Origin: Rhizobium etli CFN 42
GTDB taxonomy: Bacteria > Pseudomonadota > Alphaproteobacteria > Rhizobiales > Rhizobiaceae
NCBI RefSeq assembly: GCF_000092045.1
Contig: NC_007761.1
Location: forward strand, 1,925,001 to 1,989,000
Reading direction: 5' to 3'
DNA length: 64,000 bases
The notes beneath the pieces are model-generated. The model was not told the DNA's origin, did not search any database, and was given only the letters and a program-made list of their open reading frames with translations. This document shows, in pieces, positions 56,639-64,000 of this stretch (positions are counted from its first letter, which is position 1; the number at the start of each line of letters is the position of its first letter). A program made the translations under genes and the position numbers.

Positions 56639-57829
56639 ATGAAAGACAAAGACCGCTTGCTGCAGACTGCCGGCATCAATACCCGCCTGACCCATATCGG
56701 CAACGATCCCTTCAATTATCACGGCTTTGTCAATCCGCCGGTCGTGCATGCCTCGACGGTCCTTTTTCCGAATGCGGCGACGATGGACACGCGCTCGCAG
56801 AAATATACCTATGGAACGCGCGGTACGCCGACGACGGACGCGCTCTGCGAAGCGATCGACGCGCTCGAAGGTTCGGCCGGCACGATCCTCGTCCCCTCGG
56901 GGCTGGCGGCCGTCACCATTCCGTTCCTGGGGTTCGTCGCCGCCGGCGATCACGCACTGGTCGTTGATTCGGTTTATGGCCCGACCCGCCATTTCTGCGA
57001 TACGATGCTGAAGCGCCTCGGCGTCGAGGTGGAATATTATGATCCCGCGATCGGCGCCGGCATCGAGGCACTGTTCCGGCCGAACACCAGGATCGTCCAT
57101 ACAGAGGCTCCAGGCTCCAATACATTCGAGATGCAGGATATTCCGGCGATCGCGGCGGTCGCGCATCGCCATGGCGCCGTCGTCATGATGGACAATACCT
57201 GGGCGACGCCGCTCTATTTCCGGCCGCTCGATCACGGCGTCGACATCTCCATCCACGCGGCGACGAAATACCCGTCCGGCCATTCCGATATCCTGCTCGG
57301 AACGGTGTCGGCCAATGCCGAGCATTGGGAGCGGCTGAAGGAGGCGAACGGCGCCCTTGGCATCTGCGGCGCGCCCGACGATGCCTATCAGATCCTGCGC
57401 GGATTGCGCAGCATGGGGCTGCGCCTCGAGCGCCATTATGAAAGCGCGCTTGATATCGCGGAATGGCTGGAGGGCAGGCAGGATGTCGCCCGGGTGCTGC
57501 ATCCGGCGCTGCCGAGTTTCCCCTCTCACAATATCTGGAAGCGTGATTTCAAGGGCGCCAGCGGTATCTTTTCCTTCGTGCTTGCCGCGGAGAGCCCCGA
57601 GAAATTCAAGGCGAAGGCCCACGCCTTCCTCGACGCGCTCAAGATTTTCGGTCTCGGCTATTCCTGGGGCGGCTTTGAAAGCCTCGCGCTGCACGCCAAT
57701 CTGAACGACCGCAAGGTCGCCAAGGCCCCGAAGGAGGGGCCGGTCATCCGCCTGCAGATCGGCCTGGAAGACGTGGCTGATCTCAAAGCCGATATCGAAC
57801 GGGGTTTTGCGGCGGCAAGCGCCGTCTGA
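56639..57829 (+). CDS. metC: Cystathionine beta-lyase
   Basis: A 396-residue Cys/Met-metabolism PLP enzyme: KYTYGTRGTPTTDALCEAID, LVPSGLAAVTIPFL, TEAPGSNTFEMQD, DNTWATPLYFRPLDHG and Lys210 (HAATKYPSGHSD) as the PLP lysine. It splits cystathionine into homocysteine, pyruvate and ammonia. metC upstream of and divergent from aapJ is the arrangement I recall from R. leguminosarum. The ATG at 56639 fits the family start. Confidence 0.95.
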   Translation: MKDKDRLLQTAGINTRLTHIGNDPFNYHGFVNPPVVHASTVLFPNAATMDTRSQKYTYGTRGTPTTDALCEAIDALEGSAGTILVPSGLAAVTIPFLGFVAAGDHALVVDSVYGPTRHFCDTMLKRLGVEVEYYDPAIGAGIEALFRPNTRIVHTEAPGSNTFEMQDIPAIAAVAHRHGAVVMMDNTWATPLYFRPLDHGVDISIHAATKYPSGHSDILLGTVSANAEHWERLKEANGALGICGAPDDAYQILRGLRSMGLRLERHYESALDIAEWLEGRQDVARVLHPALPSFPSHNIWKRDFKGASGIFSFVLAAESPEKFKAKAHAFLDALKIFGLGYSWGGFESLALHANLNDRKVAKAPKEGPVIRLQIGLEDVADLKADIERGFAAASAV

Positions 57830-57840
57830 GCAGTTGCGGC

Positions 57841-57945
57841 TAACGCATGTCGCGAAAAAATGTGCAGCGGTCTTGCGGCAACGACATGCGTAAAACAAAC
57901 ATCTAAGCGCAAGGAGCGAATCTGAAAGATCGCGACGCGCCTCAG
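57841..57945. repeat. Rhizobial intergenic palindromic repeat, second type
   Basis: A perfect 10-bp inverted repeat (57843-57852 with 57882-57891) is followed by AAAACAAACATCTAAGCGC and a tail running to about 57945. The sequence resembles a dispersed Rhizobium element I recall ('ACGACATGCGTAAAAACAAAGACCTAAAGCGC'). It may also act as the end of the metC transcript. Confidence 0.6.
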
Positions 57946-57968
57946 GCGCTGCGGCCGCCTGCGGCGCC

Positions 57969-59123
57969 TTACGGCGTGCTCAGAGCCCGGTAGCCGTAGA
58001 TCCAGTCGAGATCGGCCGCCAGGTTTTGCGGCGGCTTCAGGCCGAGCACCAGATCACGCGCGATCCGAATCGGACCCTTCGCATGATAGGCAAATTTATT
58101 GAAGGCGCCGCGCTGGCGAAGCTTTGCAATGCGCGGTGCACGATGCCTTTCAAAGAGCGCCAGTGCTTTCGCTACCGGACGATTGGCGAGAAACGCGGCA
58201 AGTTCGTAGGCGTCTTCGATCGCCATGGCCGCTCCCTGGGCGGCAAAGGGCATCATCGCATGCGCGGCATCGCCGATCAGAATCGTCCTACGGCCATCCT
58301 GCCACACGCCCGATGTCGTTTCGAAGAGCGGCCAGAACGTCAGCTTCGGCTGTTTTTCGAGCAGCGACATAATCGCGCTGTTCCAGCCGGAAAGCTGCGC
58401 CCTGAGCCGTGCGCGCTGCTCTGCCGTCGGCTCGTTTCGCCAAGCCTGCGGCGCGGCATTGCCGGCGGTGATCGCCACCATGTTGATGCTGGCGGTCTCC
58501 CTCAGCGGGTAGCAGACGAGATGCGCCGATCCGCCGAGGAAGGCCGAAACACTTGTTCGGTCGAGAAAACCCGGCGCCTCGTTTTCGGCAATGGTGAAGC
58601 GGTAGGCGATATTGCCGGAAAAGCGCGGCGAGGGGCTGCCGGGCACGGATTGCCGGAGCTTCGACCAGACGCCGTCCGCGCCGATGACGACATCGGCGGC
58701 CCGCTCGACAGGCGGCGAATTCGATTCCATTCGCACGCCGAGATGAAGCCGGCAGAGCGGATCGGCTTCGACCGCAGTGAGAAGCGCATTCTGCAACGTG
58801 GCGCGGTGCAGCACGCCATAGGGTGCTCCCCAGCGCTGCCGCGCGAATTTTCCGGCCGGCACGGCCGCAAGCTGGCGCAGCGAACCGCCTGACATTAGCC
58901 GGATCGTGTCCGGTTCGAGCCAGACTTTTGAAAGTCCGTCGAGGATGCCGAGTTCAGCCAGGATGCGGGAGGCGTTCGGCGAAACCTGCAAGCCGGCGCC
59001 GACTTCGATGAGTTCTTCCGCCTGCTCGAAAATCTCCGAGCTGATGCCCCGCCGGGAAAGCGACAGCGCGGCGGTCAGCCCGGCAATGCCGGCGCCGATG
59101 ATGGCGGCATGTTCGACCGGCAT
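57969..59123 (-). CDS. FAD-dependent aromatic monooxygenase (salicylate hydroxylase-like)
   Basis: A 384-residue flavoprotein: GAGIAGLTAALSLSRRG (FAD loop), the DG motif VVIGADGVWSKLRQ and GDAAHAMMPFAAQGAAMAIE near residue 290. It belongs to the PHBH/salicylate hydroxylase class that hydroxylates an aromatic ring or quinone precursor; the substrate is open. I use the ATG at 59123; a TTG two codons upstream is possible. Confidence 0.85.
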   Translation of the reverse strand: MPVEHAAIIGAGIAGLTAALSLSRRGISSEIFEQAEELIEVGAGLQVSPNASRILAELGILDGLSKVWLEPDTIRLMSGGSLRQLAAVPAGKFARQRWGAPYGVLHRATLQNALLTAVEADPLCRLHLGVRMESNSPPVERAADVVIGADGVWSKLRQSVPGSPSPRFSGNIAYRFTIAENEAPGFLDRTSVSAFLGGSAHLVCYPLRETASINMVAITAGNAAPQAWRNEPTAEQRARLRAQLSGWNSAIMSLLEKQPKLTFWPLFETTSGVWQDGRRTILIGDAAHAMMPFAAQGAAMAIEDAYELAAFLANRPVAKALALFERHRAPRIAKLRQRGAFNKFAYHAKGPIRIARDLVLGLKPPQNLAADLDWIYGYRALSTP

Positions 59124-59152
59124 TATCAAGTCCGATCCGGATTCTGGACTGT

Positions 59153-59398
59153 TTACGCCGCCTTCACGTGGAAAACGCAGCCTGCCGGATTGGTCTGGCT
59201 CGGCTTGAGAGACGCATTATAGCGGTAAAGCGTCGAGCAATAGGAGCAGACCTTCTCGTTGTCGTCGCCCATGTCAATGAAGATATGCGGATGGTCGAAA
59301 GGAACCGAAGCGCCAGTGCACATGAATTCCTTGACGCCGACTTCGATGACGCGATGACCGCCGTCGTTCTGGAAGTGAGGAATGTTGTGGCCGGCCAT
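59153..59398 (-). CDS. NDUFS6-like zinc-finger (zf-CHCC) protein
   Basis: An 81-residue protein with the four-ligand zinc site Cys27, His36 or 38, Cys51 and Cys54 (FMCTG, FDHPHIF, VCSYCSTLY). This is the zf-CHCC family, the homologue of mitochondrial NDUFS6, an accessory subunit needed late in complex I assembly. Upstream and divergent from the alpha/beta hydrolase gene. Confidence 0.87.
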   Translation of the reverse strand: MAGHNIPHFQNDGGHRVIEVGVKEFMCTGASVPFDHPHIFIDMGDDNEKVCSYCSTLYRYNASLKPSQTNPAGCVFHVKAA

Positions 59399-59556
59399 GT
59401 CGCTCTCCGAATGCTATGAAAGGTGCGCGGACCTTATAAGTCTTCGCTGCAAATGTGTAGAGCCAAAGCGCCGCGGCAAGCACAGTTTTCAGCCACGGTT
59501 TTTGGCTTCACGCTGGCAGGCGGCTCGATTATGGTCGCGCCAAAAAGGAAGACCCG

Positions 59557-60342
59557 ATGAACCTGAACACCCCCGCATTTTCGAGCTTTACCCATGAGGG
59601 ATTGCGGCTCGCCTTTTTTGACGAAGGCGATCCCTCCGGTGTGCCTGTCCTGTTGATTCACGGCTTTGCCTCGACAGCAAACGTCAACTGGGTGAATCCG
59701 GGGTGGCTGAGGACGCTCGGCGATGCCGGCTACCGGGTGATCGCCATCGACAATCGCGGCCATGGCGCGAGCGACAAGCCGCATGATGCCGAAGCCTATC
59801 GTCCATGGGTGATGGCCGGCGATGCGATCGCCTTGCTCGATCATCTCGGCATCCCTGAGGCCAATCTCATGGGCTATTCGATGGGCGCGCGCATTTCCGT
59901 CTTTGCTGCACTCGCCAATCCGCATCGCGTCCGCTCGCTGGTGCTCGGCGGCCTCGGCATCGGCATGACCGATGGCGTCGGCGACTGGGACCCGATTGCC
60001 GATGCGCTGCTGGCTCCGTCGCTGGACGTCGTGATGCATGACCGCGGCCGCATGTTCCGCGCCTTCGCCGAACAGACGAAGAGCGACCGCACTGCGCTTG
60101 CCGCCTGCATCCGCGGCTCGCGCGACCTCGTCGCGCGCTCGGATATGGCCAAGCTCGATATGCCGACCCTGATCGGCGTCGGCACCAAGGACGATATCGC
60201 CGGCTCGCCGCAGGAGCTGGCTGCCCTGATGCCCGAGGCCGAAGCGCTCGATATTCCCGGCCGCGATCATATGCTCGCCGTCGGCGATAAGGTTTTCAAG
60301 CAGGCGGTGCTGGCCTTCTACGCAAGGGTCGCCGAAGGGTGA
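59557..60342 (+). CDS. Alpha/beta-fold hydrolase
   Basis: A 261-residue alpha/beta hydrolase: oxyanion HGFAS at 35-39, nucleophile elbow GYSMG with Ser108 and a C-terminal GRDHML with the catalytic His. DNRGHGASDKP is typical. Substrate unknown. GGAAG lies before the ATG at 59557. Confidence 0.87.
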   Translation: MNLNTPAFSSFTHEGLRLAFFDEGDPSGVPVLLIHGFASTANVNWVNPGWLRTLGDAGYRVIAIDNRGHGASDKPHDAEAYRPWVMAGDAIALLDHLGIPEANLMGYSMGARISVFAALANPHRVRSLVLGGLGIGMTDGVGDWDPIADALLAPSLDVVMHDRGRMFRAFAEQTKSDRTALAACIRGSRDLVARSDMAKLDMPTLIGVGTKDDIAGSPQELAALMPEAEALDIPGRDHMLAVGDKVFKQAVLAFYARVAEG

Positions 60343-60469
60343 CATCATCATGATGCCGAAAAATCGTGCTAAAAAACCATGGTGACGGCACCCATTTATG
60401 TTATTGGCGTTTTCCACTATATATGGGCATTCCGAAACGGCATTCCGGCTGGCAACGAGGAGAGCGGCG

Positions 60470-61303
60470 ATGGTCGCCAAGACAGACATTCGTGCTTTTG
60501 AGACAGGCCATCCGCTGAAAGTGATGGATCCCATCTGGGACAGCCTGCGCGAGGAAGCCCGCACTGCCGCCGAAACGGACCCGGTTCTCGCCGCCTTTCT
60601 CTATTCGACGGTGATCAATCACCGGTCGCTCGAAGAGTGCGTCATCCACCGCATCTGCGAACGCCTCGATCACCCCGACATGCAGGCGATCCTCCTGCGC
60701 CAGACCTTCGAGGAAATGCTCGCCGACTGGCCGGAATGGAGTTCGATCCTGCGCGTCGATATCCAGGCGGTTTATGACCGCGATCCCGCTTGCCTCCGCT
60801 TCATGGAGGCGGTGCTCTATTTCAAGGGTTTCCACGCGCTGCAGACGCATCGTCTGGCCCACTGGCTGCTGAACCGCGGCAGGCGTGACTTCGCCCTCTA
60901 TCTGCAAAGCCGCTCCTCCAGCGTCTTCCAGACCGACATCAATCCGGCCGCCCGTATCGGCAAGGGTATCTTCCTCGATCATGCCACCGGCCTCGTGATC
61001 GGCGAAACGGCTGTTGTCGGCGACAATGTTTCGATCCTGCATGGCGTCACGCTCGGCGGCACCGGCAAGGAGGGGGCCGACCGCCATCCGAAGATCGGCA
61101 GCGGCGTCATGATCGGCGCCGGCGCGAAGATTCTCGGCAACATCGAGATCGGCTTCTGCTCACGCGTCGCCGCCGGCTCTGTCGTGCTGAAGGCGGTGCC
61201 CCCCAAGAAGACGGTTGCCGGCGTGCCGGCCAAGGTCGTCGGCGAGGCCGGTTGTTCCGAACCGTCGCGTAACATGGATCAGGTGATCGGCGCCGATATC
61301 TGA
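60470..61303 (+). CDS. cysE: Serine O-acetyltransferase
   Basis: A 277-residue SAT: N-terminal helical domain (DPIWDSLREEARTAAETDPV), GFHALQTHRLAHWL, then a left-handed beta-helix with DINPAARIGKGIFLDHATGL, IGETAVVGDNVSILHGVTLG and GTGKEGADRHPKIG. It makes O-acetylserine for cysteine synthesis. The ATG at 60470 follows GAGGAGAGC; earlier codons lack similarity. Confidence 0.95.
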   Translation: MVAKTDIRAFETGHPLKVMDPIWDSLREEARTAAETDPVLAAFLYSTVINHRSLEECVIHRICERLDHPDMQAILLRQTFEEMLADWPEWSSILRVDIQAVYDRDPACLRFMEAVLYFKGFHALQTHRLAHWLLNRGRRDFALYLQSRSSSVFQTDINPAARIGKGIFLDHATGLVIGETAVVGDNVSILHGVTLGGTGKEGADRHPKIGSGVMIGAGAKILGNIEIGFCSRVAAGSVVLKAVPPKKTVAGVPAKVVGEAGCSEPSRNMDQVIGADI

Positions 61304-61440
61304 GCGCCTATTGGAAAAGGAAAGGAAAACCGGCAGGGACCGAGCAGGGACAGCCACTGCCCAAGCAGCAGCCCGCCTTTACACCGCTGCTTTTCCTGTG
61401 CAAGAAGCGGCCAATCAAGATCGCTTACGGAGATGACAGA

Positions 61441-61644
61441 GTGAAGCCTGAAGAAATCAAGAAGCTCGACGCCTATTTCAAGCGCATGTTCAACCCGCAG
61501 ATCATCGTCAAGGCGCGTCCGCGCAAGAACGATTCCGCGGAAGTGTATCTCGGCGAAGAATTTCTGGGCGTCGTCTATGTCGACGACGAAGACGGCGATC
61601 GCTCCTACAACTTTTCGATGGCGATCCTCGACGTCGATCTTTGA
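61441..61644 (+). CDS. DUF3126 protein
   Basis: A 67-residue protein reading KPEEIKKLDAYFKRMFNPQI, KARPRKNDSAEVYLGEEFLG, VVYVDDEDGDRSYNFSMAIL. This is DUF3126, a small alphaproteobacterial family often located after cysE. The start is a GTG at 61441 with GGAGATGA ahead. Ends at a terminator. Confidence 0.9.
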   Translation: MKPEEIKKLDAYFKRMFNPQIIVKARPRKNDSAEVYLGEEFLGVVYVDDEDGDRSYNFSMAILDVDL

Positions 61645-61666
61645 TCGCGCCTGAGAACTTGAAGTG

Positions 61667-61705
61667 GACCGGGCGGCGCAAGCGCCCGGTCTTTTTTGTT
61701 TTTTT
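61667..61705 (+). terminator. Rho-independent terminator after DUF3126
   Basis: A perfect 9-bp stem (61667-61675 with 61683-61691) with a 7-base loop followed by TTTTTTGTTTTTTT. Confidence 0.92.
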
Positions 61706-61834
61706 GCTGACGAATCAAATTTTTTTTAAACGCCTGGTTGTGGCGTTGTGATATATATTAGCAAAAACCGTTAAAGAGGTACGTTCACAGGCGCGCTCGC
61801 TTTGTCTTATCGCGGTAACGCAACCCTGAGATGT

Positions 61835-61876
61835 TTTGCGCCGCACAAGACTACTTGACTATTTGTGCGTTGCGGC
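61835..61876 (+). promoter_or_regulatory. Two TGC-rich boxes upstream of the phasin gene
   Basis: TTTGCGCCGCACAA at 61835-61848 and TTGTGCGTTGCGGC at 61863-61876, in opposite orientation. The first matches the box in front of the DUF1127 gene at 12 of 14 positions. Phasin genes are the classical targets of PhaR, which favours TGC-rich half-sites, so this is a plausible operator; binding is inferred. Confidence 0.5.
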
Positions 61877-61914
61877 TACCCTGCCGCCATCCAACAGCCC
61901 AACGGAGGACGGCC

Positions 61915-62286
61915 ATGTTCAACTTTGACGAAGCAAACAGGAAGAGCAAGGAAGCCGTCGATACGGCGCTGAGAACCTATTCCGATACGGCGAGGGGCTT
62001 TCAGGCAATCGCCGCCGAAGCTGCTGATTATTCGAAGAAGTCCTTTCAGGATGCGGTGACGCATTTCGAAACGCTGGCCGGGGCAAAGAGCTTCGAGGCC
62101 GTGTTCGAACTGCAGACCAGCTTCGTCAAGTCCAGCTATGAGAGCTTCGTTTCCGAAGCCACCAAGCTCGGCGAAATGTACGCCGATCTCGCCAAGTCCG
62201 CCTACAAGCCTTACGAGGCTCCGATCGCCACTGCCGTCGTCAAGACGGGCAGGCAGGCGCCGGCGGCAACGCCTGCCGCCGCATGA
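61915..62286 (+). CDS. Phasin family protein
   Basis: A 123-residue helical protein: FNFDEANRKSKEAVDTALRT, YSDTARGFQAIAAEAADYSK, KSFQDAVTHFETLAGAKSFE and a Pro/Ala tail (RQAPAATPAAA). It is a Phasin_2 type protein that coats polyhydroxybutyrate granules and limits their size. ATG at 61915 has CGGAGGA nine bases before. Its own promoter boxes and terminator make it a single-gene unit. Confidence 0.9.
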   Translation: MFNFDEANRKSKEAVDTALRTYSDTARGFQAIAAEAADYSKKSFQDAVTHFETLAGAKSFEAVFELQTSFVKSSYESFVSEATKLGEMYADLAKSAYKPYEAPIATAVVKTGRQAPAATPAAA

Positions 62287-62330
62287 GTTGATTGCGACGG
62301 CGCAACCTGCGCGACATATTGAAATACCGG

Positions 62331-62363
62331 GACCGGCTACGCATCTGTAGCCGGTCTTTTTTT
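62331..62363 (+). terminator. Rho-independent terminator of the phasin gene
   Basis: A perfect 10-bp stem GACCGGCTAC / GTAGCCGGTC with a 6-base loop, followed by TTTTTTTG. Confidence 0.92.
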
Positions 62364-62563
62364 GTTTCCACCTTCGCCACAGCGTCCGCTTGGATCGGCC
62401 CGGGGACTTTTTTGGCCTTTCCCGTGCATGCCGGCATTTCTTGATTGCAGTGTCTGGCAGGGGGCTTAAAATCGGCCCATTATGAACTAAGTTAGTGTTT
62501 CAGATATTCGGCGGGAAAAGCACCCTCCCATGCTCCGCCGGATTGATCGAGGAATGAATGACA

Positions 62564-62917
62564 ATGATCGCAAAGCCGATCCGGATGCAGAACGACAGCG
62601 AAAGGAACGGGGACAACGGAAATCGCGGAACCTCGGTCATCACACGCACCAAGCCGAAGACCAAGAAGCCCAACCTTTACCGCGTGCTGCTTTTGAATGA
62701 CGACTACACTCCCATGGAATTCGTCATTCATATTCTGGAGCGTTTTTTTCAGAAGGACCGTGAAAGTGCCACCCGCATCATGCTCCATGTCCACAATCAC
62801 GGCGTCGGCGAGTGCGGAATATTCACATACGAGGTAGCGGAAACGAAGGTCAGCCAGGTGATGGACTTCGCCCGGCAGCACCAGCATCCGCTACAATGCG
62901 TCATGGAAAAGAAGTGA
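62564..62917 (+). CDS. clpS: ATP-dependent Clp protease adaptor ClpS
   Basis: A 117-residue ClpS: a flexible N-terminus, [40 protein letters not shown] and [15 protein letters not shown]. It captures N-degron substrates and hands them to ClpA. Either ATG 62558 or 62564 may be used; I chose the second for its ribosome-site spacing. clpA follows ten bases later. Confidence 0.95.
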   Translation: MIAKPIRMQNDSERNGDNGNRGTSVITRTKPKTKKPNLYRVLLLNDDYTPMEFVIHILERFFQKDRESATRIMLHVHNHGVGECGIFTYEVAETKVSQVMDFARQHQHPLQCVMEKK

Positions 62918-62927
62918 GGATCTTAAC

Positions 62928-64000
62928 GTGCCAACATTTTCGCCTAGCTTAGAGAAGGCGCTCCACCAGGCACTGACCTTTGCCAACGAGCGGCATCATG
63001 AATATGCGACGCTCGAGCATCTGCTGCTCGCCCTGATCGACGATGCCGATGCGGCTGCGGTCATGGGCGCCTGCAACGTCGATCTCGACGCGCTGCGCAA
63101 GACGCTCGTCGAGTATGTCGATAACGAACTTTCCAATCTGATCACCGGTTACGATGAGGATTCGAAGCCGACCTCCGGCTTCCAGCGTGTCATCCAGCGT
63201 GCCGTCATCCACGTACAGTCATCCGGCCGCGAGGAGGTGACCGGCGCCAACGTGCTCGTCGCGATCTTCGCCGAGCGCGAGAGCCATGCCGCCTATTTTC
63301 TGCAGGAGCAGGAGATGACCCGCTATGATGCCGTCAATTACATTTCCCACGGCATCGGCAAGCGGCCGGGCGCGTCGGAGACCCGCACTCCGCGCGGCGC
63401 CGAGGAAGAGGCCGAGAGCAAGCCGACGGCGCGCGGCGGCGAGGAAGAGAGCGGCCCCAAGAAACAGCAGGATGCGCTCAAAGCCTATTGCGTCAATCTC
63501 AATGAGAAGGCCAAGGGCGGCAAGATCGATCCGCTGATCGGCCGTCATGCCGAGGTGAGCCGCACCATTCAGATCCTGTGCCGCCGTTCGAAGAACAATC
63601 CGCTCTATGTTGGTGATCCCGGCGTCGGCAAGACGGCGATTGCCGAAGGTCTTGCCAAGCGGATCGTGGAAGGCAAAGTTCCAGAAGCGCTCGCCGATGC
63701 GACGATCTTCTCGCTCGACATGGGCACGTTGCTTGCCGGCACACGCTACCGCGGCGATTTCGAGGAACGCCTGAAGCAGGTCGTCAAGGAGTTGGAGGAA
63801 TATCCGGGAGCCGTCCTCTTCATCGACGAAATCCATACGGTGATTGGCGCCGGCGCCACCTCTGGCGGGGCGATGGATGCATCGAACCTTTTGAAGCCGG
63901 CGCTGTCATCCGGCGCCATCCGCTGCATCGGTTCGACCACCTACAAGGAATATCGCCAGTTCTTCGAGAAGGACCGGGCGCTGGTCCGTCGTTTCCAGAA
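62928..64000 (+). CDS. clpA: ATP-dependent Clp protease ATP-binding subunit ClpA (5' part)
   Basis: The gene starts at a GTG (62928), ten bases after clpS, and runs off the window at codon 357. It shows the N-domain ([20 protein letters not shown]), a charged linker (about 145-185) and the first AAA+ module with Walker A GDPGVGKT (229-236), the pore-loop region [16 protein letters not shown], and Walker [15 protein letters not shown]. It unfolds substrates for ClpP. The second AAA+ module lies outside the window. Confidence 0.96.
   Translation, partial: MPTFSPSLEKALHQALTFANERHHEYATLEHLLLALIDDADAAAVMGACNVDLDALRKTLVEYVDNELSNLITGYDEDSKPTSGFQRVIQRAVIHVQSSGREEVTGANVLVAIFAERESHAAYFLQEQEMTRYDAVNYISHGIGKRPGASETRTPRGAEEEAESKPTARGGEEESGPKKQQDALKAYCVNLNEKAKGGKIDPLIGRHAEVSRTIQILCRRSKNNPLYVGDPGVGKTAIAEGLAKRIVEGKVPEALADATIFSLDMGTLLAGTRYRGDFEERLKQVVKELEEYPGAVLFIDEIHTVIGAGATSGGAMDASNLLKPALSSGAIRCIGSTTYKEYRQFFEKDRALVRRFQ

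Noticed and set aside
56420..57898. 492-codon open frame opposite metC
   Set aside because: Shadow of metC; no motifs.

Overview
The window looks like a chromosomal segment of a fast-growing Rhizobium of the R. etli / R. leguminosarum group. Pointers are high G+C coding sequence, the aapJQMP amino-acid transporter next to metC, a 636-residue class I PhaC, a gatC-gatA-(GNAT)-gatB layout, DUF1127 micro-proteins, a small RNA with anti-Shine-Dalgarno loops, two rhizobial palindromic intergenic repeats, and alphaproteobacterial complex I accessory subunits (NDUFA12, NDUFS4 and NDUFS6/zf-CHCC homologues). No phage, conjugation or CRISPR locus is visible. This assignment rests on recall of gene families, not on a search.

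Layout. 1-1470: start of trmFO, two DUF1127 genes and a minus-strand small RNA, the last three sharing a TTNGCRCYGCA-type box. 1684-5850: DUF2157 and GDYXXLXY membrane genes, tRNA-Leu, trigger factor, NTF2-like protein. 5928-13277 (minus): radical SAM protein, decayed endonuclease-family gene, soluble transhydrogenase sthA, an FMN-dependent lactate-type dehydrogenase sitting between a radC 3' fragment and intact radC, then map. 13515-17954: TetR regulator, small membrane proteins, ruvX, UPF0173 hydrolase, gatC, gatA. 17945-22115: a decayed accessory strip between gatA and gatB, with a GNAT gene broken by a stop codon, a GspD secretin fragment, the tail of a polymorphic toxin, an Imm21-type immunity gene, a frameshifted RHS core and a YjhX-like gene. 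22116-31828: gatB, GNATs, NDUFA12, DUF2155, DUF2167, and an aroQ-accB-accC-aat run. 31871-40933: Tlde1/DUF2778 protein, phaC, aminotransferases, hom, recJ.

40978-45806: three tRNA-Glu genes, DUF882 lipoprotein, gloA, double cold-shock protein, DUF192 protein, tRNA-Pro, NDUFS4 gene and tRNA-Arg. 45807-51700: an accessory strip behind tRNA-Arg holding a YciI gene, a broken SRAP (YedK-like) gene, a large secreted beta-helix/RTX protein, and a second, frameshifted NDUFS4 copy. 51714-57945: intergenic repeat, aapP-aapM-aapQ-aapJ, divergent metC, a second repeat. 57969-64000: FAD monooxygenase, zinc-finger protein, alpha/beta hydrolase, cysE, DUF3126, phasin, clpS and the 5' part of clpA.

How the parts connect. 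phaC and the phasin gene belong to polyhydroxybutyrate metabolism; the phasin promoter carries a box very like those in front of the DUF1127 genes and the anti-SD small RNA, suggesting a shared carbon-status or stress regulator (PhaR/AniA is the obvious candidate, by inference). clpS-clpA and aat together form the N-end-rule branch. The most unusual parts are the DUF1127/small-RNA cluster, the toxin-immunity debris between gatA and gatB, and the radC-fragment/dehydrogenase/radC arrangement.
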